Source: Hydrogenophaga sp. IBVHS1
GTDB lineage: Bacteria; Pseudomonadota; Gammaproteobacteria; Burkholderiales; Burkholderiaceae_C
Direction: 5' to 3'
DNA length: 64,000 nt
Assembly: GCF_002127265.1 (NCBI RefSeq)
Contig: NZ_NFUU01000001.1
Location: 2,240,040 to 2,304,039, forward strand
Shown here one piece after another: positions 59,377 to 64,000 of the stretch. The translations under genes were made by a program, and so were the position numbers. The notes beneath the pieces were generated by a model, which ran no database searches, was not told the origin of the DNA, and was given only the letters and a program-made list of their open reading frames with translations. How positions within the stretch are numbered: the first letter of the stretch is position 1; the number at the start of each line of letters is the position of its first letter.

Positions 59377-60045
59377 ATGAAGCTGCTGCTGATCGAAGAC
59401 AACCCCACCATGCAGACCACCCTGCGCCGCAGTTTCGAGCGCCGGGGCATGCAGGTGCTGGGCTGTGACGACGGCGCCAGGGCGCTTGCGCTGTGGCAGG
59501 CCAGCCTGCCCGATGCGGTGCTGCTCGACCTGAGCTTGCCCGGGCTGGACGGCCTGGAGGTGCTGAGCCAGGCCCGAGCGGCAGGCCTAACCACTCCGGT
59601 GATCATCCTCACCGCGCGTGGCACCGTGGGCGACCGCATCCTGGGGCTGAACACCGGGGCTGACGATTACCTGCCCAAGCCTTTCGACCTCGACGAACTC
59701 GAAGCCCGCCTGCGCGCCCTGGTGCGCCGCAGTGCCAACGCCGCGCAGTCCACGCCGGTGTGGTGCGGCATGCATGCAGACAAGGACAGCGGGGCCGTGT
59801 ACTTTGAAGACCAGCCGCTGGAGCTGGCCCCGCGTGAGCTTGCCCTGCTGCGCGCGCTGCTGGGCAAACCCGGCCACGCCATCGCCAAGGAGCGCCTGTT
59901 CGAGCTGGTGTTTCCCGGCGAAAGCCAGGTGCAGCCCGAAGCGATCGAGGTGGTGGCCTACCGGTTGCGCAAGAAGATCGCGCACACCGGGGCGCAGCTT
60001 GTCACCCTGCGTGGACTGGGCTACCTGCTGAAGTCGGAACCTTGA
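59377..60045 (+). CDS. tctD: OmpR-family response regulator TctD
   Basis: A 222-residue response regulator: receiver domain (phosphorylated Asp in VLLDLSLPGLDG, lysine in YLPKPFDLDE) and a C-terminal winged HTH. Divergence from tctCBA fits the TctD regulator of tricarboxylate transport. It overlaps the kinase gene as TGATG. Confidence 0.9.
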   Translation: MKLLLIEDNPTMQTTLRRSFERRGMQVLGCDDGARALALWQASLPDAVLLDLSLPGLDGLEVLSQARAAGLTTPVIILTARGTVGDRILGLNTGADDYLPKPFDLDELEARLRALVRRSANAAQSTPVWCGMHADKDSGAVYFEDQPLELAPRELALLRALLGKPGHAIAKERLFELVFPGESQVQPEAIEVVAYRLRKKIAHTGAQLVTLRGLGYLLKSEP

Positions 60046-61478
60046 TGGCCCGTCCCGCCACCACGTCGCTGCGCCTCACACTGCTGCTGGGCATTCTGTT
60101 GCCGGTGTTCGCCTTCGTGCTCATCAACACCGTGGTGCTGTACCGCCAGGCGCTCGCCGCCGCCGACACCGCCTACGACCGCACCCTGCTCGCCACAGCG
60201 AAGTCGTTGGGCGAACAGTTGCAGGTGTCGGGCAAGGGCGAGAGTGCCAGCGTGCAGTCCACCATGCTGTATTCGGCGCTGGAGGCTTTCGAGGCGGACA
60301 ACCGCAGCCGGTTGTTCTACCGCGTAAGCGGCTTCGACGGCGAGATGGTTTCCGGCTTCGCTGACCTGCCCGCCTGGCGCGGCCAGATTCCAGCCAAGAA
60401 CATCTACGCCGCGCTGGTGAATTTCTACGACGACGAATACCGCGGCGTGCCGGTGCGCATGGCCGTTCTGCTGCAGCCCGTGGCGGGGGTTGAAGGCCTG
60501 GGCATGGCGACCATTCAGGTGGCCGAAACCCTGGAGCTGCGACAGACGCTGGCGCGCCAGATCCTGATCGACACGCTCTGGCGCCAGGCGGTGCTGGTGA
60601 TCGTGATCGCGCTGGTGGTGGTGTTCGTGGTGCAGCGCGCGACCAGGCCGGTGCGCGCCGTGAGCCATGCCCTCGCCGCCAGGAGCGAAAACGATCTTTC
60701 CCCGCTGCCCACCGAGGGTGCCCCGCGTGAACTGCGTCCGCTGCTGGACGCCACCAACCAGCACATGGAGCGCCTGGCGCATTTGCTTGATCACCAGAAG
60801 CGTTTTGTGCGCGACACCTCGCACCAGTTGCGCACGCCGCTGGCGGTGCTCAAGACACAGGTGCAGTCGGCCCGGCGCGGCGACGTGGACCCGATGCAGG
60901 CGCTCGAAGAAATTGGACACACCGTGGACCGCGCCACCGAGCTCGCGAACCAGATGCTCGCCCTGGCCAAGGTGGAACAACTGCGTCAGGAAAAAAGCGT
61001 GCCGGTGGTGGATTGGTCCGGCGTGCTGCGCGCGGTGGCGCTGGATCTCTCGGCCCTGATCGCCGAGCGATCGCTCGACTTCTCGCTCGACGCCCGGCCT
61101 GCGCCGGTGCAGGCGCACGAATGGGCGCTGCGCGAGCTCAGCCGCAACCTGCTGCACAACGCCATCAAGAACACGCCTGTGGGTTCGCGGCTGGCGGTGT
61201 CGCTCATCACCGATGGGCACACCGCTGCGCTCACGGTGAGCGACGACGGCCCGGGCATCTCGATTGCCCTGCGAGAGCGGCTGTTCCAGCCGTTTGCCAC
61301 CGACCACAGCAGGGGACCAAGCCTCTCCGGCTCTGGCCTGGGGCTGGCGATCTGCCGTGAGATCGTGAACTCGCTGCGCGGCAGCATCGACCTCGACAAC
61401 CGCGTGCAGCACGGACAAGTGCGCGGGCTGGACGCCACCGTGCGCCTGCCCTTGTCAACCACCCACACCGATACATGA
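60045..61478 (+). CDS. tctE: Sensor histidine kinase TctE
   Basis: A 477-residue membrane kinase with two helices (about 14-34 and 184-202) flanking a periplasmic domain. Then come a HAMP-like segment, the H-box RDTSHQLRTPLAV (phosphorylated His), the N-box NLLHNAIKNTP and the G-boxes DDGPGIS and GSGLGLAI. The ATG at 60045 is chosen over the overlapping TTG three bases before it. It is paired with TctD. Confidence 0.9.
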   Translation: MARPATTSLRLTLLLGILLPVFAFVLINTVVLYRQALAAADTAYDRTLLATAKSLGEQLQVSGKGESASVQSTMLYSALEAFEADNRSRLFYRVSGFDGEMVSGFADLPAWRGQIPAKNIYAALVNFYDDEYRGVPVRMAVLLQPVAGVEGLGMATIQVAETLELRQTLARQILIDTLWRQAVLVIVIALVVVFVVQRATRPVRAVSHALAARSENDLSPLPTEGAPRELRPLLDATNQHMERLAHLLDHQKRFVRDTSHQLRTPLAVLKTQVQSARRGDVDPMQALEEIGHTVDRATELANQMLALAKVEQLRQEKSVPVVDWSGVLRAVALDLSALIAERSLDFSLDARPAPVQAHEWALRELSRNLLHNAIKNTPVGSRLAVSLITDGHTAALTVSDDGPGISIALRERLFQPFATDHSRGPSLSGSGLGLAICREIVNSLRGSIDLDNRVQHGQVRGLDATVRLPLSTTHTDT

Positions 61479-61921
61479 AGACCACATCCTCCGACAGCAC
61501 CATCCGGGTCCGGCTCGACAAATGGCTCTGGGCCGCCCGCTTCTACAAGACGCGCAGCCTGAGCAGCGAGGAGATCGACAAGGGAAGGGTGAAGCTCAAT
61601 GGTGCGAGCGTGAAACCGTCTCGGGATGTGAAAGCAGGGGATGTGCTGGAGATGCGCATCGGCCACGAAGTCCGGACCGTCGTCGTGCGTGGCCTGAGCG
61701 GTGTGCGTGGCCCGGCACCGGTGGCCGCGCTGCTGTTCGAGGAAACACCCGAATCGCTGCGCCAGCGCCAGGACGCCGCCGAGATGCGACGCCTTGCCCC
61801 CGAGCCAGCCCACAGCCAGCCACTGGGACGCCCCACCAAGCGCGACCGCCGCCACATCGAAGGCCTGCGCGACACCCCGCCCGACTGGAATGACCGCTGG
61901 AGCGCATCTCTGGACGAATAG
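61475..61921 (+). CDS. hslR: Hsp15-like S4-domain RNA-binding protein
   Basis: A 148-residue protein with an S4 domain (VRLDKWLWAARFYKTRSL to KAGDVLEMRIG) and a basic C-terminal tail. It matches Hsp15/HslR, which recycles stalled 50S subunits with nascent chains. The start overlaps the kinase stop as ATGA. Confidence 0.88.
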   Translation: MKTTSSDSTIRVRLDKWLWAARFYKTRSLSSEEIDKGRVKLNGASVKPSRDVKAGDVLEMRIGHEVRTVVVRGLSGVRGPAPVAALLFEETPESLRQRQDAAEMRRLAPEPAHSQPLGRPTKRDRRHIEGLRDTPPDWNDRWSASLDE

Positions 61922-61922
61922 T

Positions 61923-62005
61923 GCCCCCACGCTCCGCCGCTGCGCGGGTCGCTGCCCCCCCGAGGGGGCTGGGCCAGCCTTGGGGGCGGCCCGGCGGCTG
62001 GCCCG
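61923..62005. repeat. GC-rich dispersed repeat between hslR and the EamA gene
   Basis: Read on the minus strand this begins GGGCCGCCCCCAAGG and later has CCCCCTCGGGGGGGCAGCGA and GAGCGTGGGGG. It lines up along its whole length with 51379-51446. The convergent genes on either side share it, so it may also act as a terminator. Confidence 0.6.
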
Positions 62006-62026
62006 TTGCCTGCGCGCAGGGGGGTC

Positions 62027-62938
62027 TCAGTTCTTGCGCAAGCCGAGCCACATCACAGTAGCCACCACCACCAGCCCACCCGCCACCTGCACCAGCGCAA
62101 TCGACTGCCCGAGGATGGCCCAGGCCAGCACGAGCGCGAAGATCGGTTCGATGTTCATGATGGCGGAGTTGCCCACCACGCCCAGCTTGGGCAGCACGGT
62201 GAACATGATGGTGAAGGCCGTGCCATAGAGGAAGGTGAGTCCCAGCAGGCCCACCCAGCCCATGGGCGCCTGAGGCAGTGCCAGGCCACCCTGAACACTG
62301 GTGGCGATCAACGCCATCACGGCCACGATGGCCATGGTGGTCGTGGTGCGCAGACGGCCGTCGAGATCCGCCGTTTCGTGTTGCGTGACCACCAGCGCCA
62401 AGCCAAAGGTGGCTGCCGCCGCCAGCGCGAAGGCCACGCCCACGCCAATGCGAGACCAGTGGCCAGACGCGCCCAGGCCCGAAGCGGCTCCGAACACATC
62501 CAGCGCCAGTGCCAGGCCGATGAGCATCACCGGCATGGCGCGCAGCACACGCGGCGCCGGGCGCTGCCCGTAAACCACACGCGCCCAGAGCGCCGTCCAC
62601 AGCGGGTAAGTGTTGAAGGCCAGCAGGGCAAGTGCCACCGGCAACCGCGCCACCGACGCATACAAACACAAGCTCTGCACGCCCACCAGCAGACCGATGA
62701 GGGGCAGCGCCTTGCGGTGCCGTGCCTGCAGGGTCAACGGCACGCGGTAGGCCAGCAAGATCAGGCCCACCACCAGGGCCGTGACGCAACTGCGAAACGC
62801 CACCGCCGTGGCCACGCTCACCCCGCTGTCGAATGCCAGCCGCGCGGCCACGTGGTTCGCGCCCATCATGAAGGCGATGAGCAGCAGCGTGGCGAACGCG
62901 GTGGTGGAAATAGCGGTGGGGGTATGGGATATGGACAT
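62027..62938 (-). CDS. EamA/DMT-family transporter
   Basis: A 303-residue permease with ten helices in two EamA repeats (MMGANHVAARLAFDSGVSVA in the first, NIEPIFALVLAWAILGQ in the second). Such proteins export metabolites or amino acids; the substrate is unknown. ATG at 62938 is chosen because the upstream extension crosses the tRNA terminator. Confidence 0.88.
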   Translation of the reverse strand: MSISHTPTAISTTAFATLLLIAFMMGANHVAARLAFDSGVSVATAVAFRSCVTALVVGLILLAYRVPLTLQARHRKALPLIGLLVGVQSLCLYASVARLPVALALLAFNTYPLWTALWARVVYGQRPAPRVLRAMPVMLIGLALALDVFGAASGLGASGHWSRIGVGVAFALAAAATFGLALVVTQHETADLDGRLRTTTTMAIVAVMALIATSVQGGLALPQAPMGWVGLLGLTFLYGTAFTIMFTVLPKLGVVGNSAIMNIEPIFALVLAWAILGQSIALVQVAGGLVVVATVMWLGLRKN

Positions 62939-62950
62939 GGCCGCACAGAA

Positions 62951-62978
62951 AAAAGAAACGCGCCCCGGGGGGCGCGTT
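62951..62978 (-). terminator. Terminator after tRNA-Ser
   Basis: AACGCGCC (62957-62964) and GGCGCGTT (62971-62978) form a stem. On the minus strand it is followed by TTCTTTTTTC. It lies 19 bp past the tRNA 3' end and just before the EamA gene. Confidence 0.8.
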
Positions 62979-62996
62979 CGTGTGGCTGGCATGTCT

Positions 62997-63089
62997 TGGC
63001 GGAGCGAGAGGGATTCGAACCCTCGATGAGGCTCTACACCCCATACTCCCTTAGCAGGGGAGCACCTTCGGCCACTCGGTCATCGCTCC
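62997..63089 (-). tRNA. tRNA-Ser (GCT)
   Basis: A full cloverleaf is visible on the minus strand: 7-bp acceptor stem GGAGCGA/TCGCTCC, anticodon loop CTGCTAA with anticodon GCT, a long variable arm as in serine tRNAs, GGTTCGAATCC in the T arm, and an encoded CCA after the discriminator G. Confidence 0.96.
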
Positions 63090-63108
63090 GGAAGCTGCGT
63101 ATTATGCC

Positions 63109-64000
63109 TTAGCTTGCGATGGTGTCGGCGGTCTGGTCGAGGTCGAACTCGCGATGCAGCGAACGCACCGCCAGCTCCATGTACTTCTCATCGATCACCA
63201 CCGAGGTCTTGATCTCGGAAGTGGAGATCATCTGGATGTTGATGCCCTCCACGCTCAGGCACTTGAACATGCGGCTGGCCACACCCACATGGCTGCGCAT
63301 GCCGATGCCGACGATGCTGACCTTGCAGATGCGCGCATCACCCACCACTTCGGCCGCACCCAGCGCGGGCACCACCTTGGCCTTGAGCAGATCCAGTGTC
63401 TTCTGGTAGTCGTTGCGATGCACCGTGAAGCTGAAGTCGGTCTTGCCGTCCTTGCTCAGGTTCTGGATGATCACGTCGACTTCGATGTTGGCGTCGGCCA
63501 CCGCGCCCAGAATCTGGTAGGCGATGCCAGGGGTGTCGGGCACGCCGAGCACCGAAATCTTGGCTTCGTCGCGGTTGAACGCAATGCCCGAAACGATGGC
63601 TTGTTCCATGTCTTCGTCTTCCTCAAAAGTGATCAGGGTGCCGGAGGCGGCTTCTTCGTTCAGGTCGATGTCCCAGGGCGTGAAGCTGGAGAGCACGCGC
63701 AGCGGCACCTTGTACTTGCCGGCAAATTCCACCGAGCGGATCTGCAGCACCTTGCTGCCCATGCTGGCCATCTCGAGCATTTCCTCGAAGCTCACGCGCT
63801 GCAGGCGGCGCGCCTCGGGCACCACGCGCGGGTCGGTGGTGTAGACGCCATCCACATCGGTGTAAATCAGGCACTCGGAGGCCTTGAGCGCGGCGGCCAC
63901 GGCCACGGCCGAGGTGTCGCTGCCGCCACGGCCCAACGTGGTGATGTGACCGTCCGGATCAACGCCCTGAAAACCGGTGACGATGACCACCTTGCCGGCG
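63109..64000 (-). CDS. lysC: Aspartokinase LysC (3' part, cut by the window edge)
   Basis: Phosphorylates aspartate, the first step to lysine, threonine and methionine. The visible C-terminal part of about 297 residues includes the kinase-domain motif [19 protein letters not shown] and [12 protein letters not shown]. Two ACT domains follow, with [19 protein letters not shown] and [18 protein letters not shown]. Translation continues beyond 64000; a GTG at 63990 is internal, not the start. Confidence 0.94.
   Translation of the reverse strand, partial: AGKVVIVTGFQGVDPDGHITTLGRGGSDTSAVAVAAALKASECLIYTDVDGVYTTDPRVVPEARRLQRVSFEEMLEMASMGSKVLQIRSVEFAGKYKVPLRVLSSFTPWDIDLNEEAASGTLITFEEDEDMEQAIVSGIAFNRDEAKISVLGVPDTPGIAYQILGAVADANIEVDVIIQNLSKDGKTDFSFTVHRNDYQKTLDLLKAKVVPALGAAEVVGDARICKVSIVGIGMRSHVGVASRMFKCLSVEGINIQMISTSEIKTSVVIDEKYMELAVRSLHREFDLDQTADTIAS

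Noticed and set aside
63109..63990. Complete short lysC starting at GTG 63990
   Set aside because: The frame stays open to the window edge and the GTG falls inside the conserved kinase domain, so the gene is truncated by the window.

Overview
The window is GC-rich, densely coding DNA from a photosynthetic betaproteobacterium, most likely a Burkholderiales/Comamonadaceae-type organism (Hydrogenophaga-, Rhodoferax- or Rubrivivax-like). The evidence is a photosynthesis gene cluster with oxygen-dependent cyclase acsF, puhABC-acsF-puhE order and a HiPIP gene, together with several Bug/TctC-type and Liv-type transport operons. Genus is inferred, not shown.

Positions 1-26085 hold the photosynthesis and isoprenoid block. 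A very long minus-strand operon runs bchF-bchN-bchB-bchH-bchL-bchM-lhaA-puhA-puhB-puhC-acsF-puhE-crtI-crtB and continues off the left edge. It is divergent from ppaA/aerR and ppsR/crtJ. A separate plus-strand operon holds bchG, a PucC-like transporter, bchP and a small membrane protein. Many junctions are ATGA, GTGA or TGATG overlaps. Palindromes of the PpsR/CrtJ type (TGT-N12-ACA) overlap the bchF and bchG promoters. A HiPIP electron carrier (minus) and hpnD-hpnE (plus) follow. puf, bchCXYZ, bchID and the late crt genes are not in the window.

Positions 26127-34461 are mixed housekeeping and accessory genes: an SH3b protein, two GSTs, a HAD hydrolase, ferrochelatase, a GFA-type zinc protein divergent from an HxlR regulator across a long inverted repeat, a LysE exporter, and a LysR-Bug-desuccinylase set.

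Positions 34516-39478 are a sulfur island. A BigR/SqrR-like ArsR repressor leads yeeE, a DUF6691 half-transporter and sulP on the minus strand. A persulfide-dioxygenase-like MBL protein, a DUF2892 protein, OsmC and a rhodanese lie on the plus strand. The two arms share one symmetric pair of promoters.

Positions 39482-43275 hold small and membrane proteins, including an AAC(3)-I-like acetyltransferase.

Positions 43546-55910 hold two complete Liv-type ABC importers. The second ends in an alpha/beta hydrolase gene and appears to be driven by a sigma-54 promoter. Its regulator gene lies immediately upstream and carries tandem palindromes, probably enhancer sites, in its own 3' end. Positions 56089-61478 hold a tctABC tricarboxylate transporter with a divergent TctD/TctE-like two-component system. 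The right edge has an Hsp15-like S4 protein, an EamA transporter, tRNA-Ser(GCT) and the 3' part of the aspartokinase gene.
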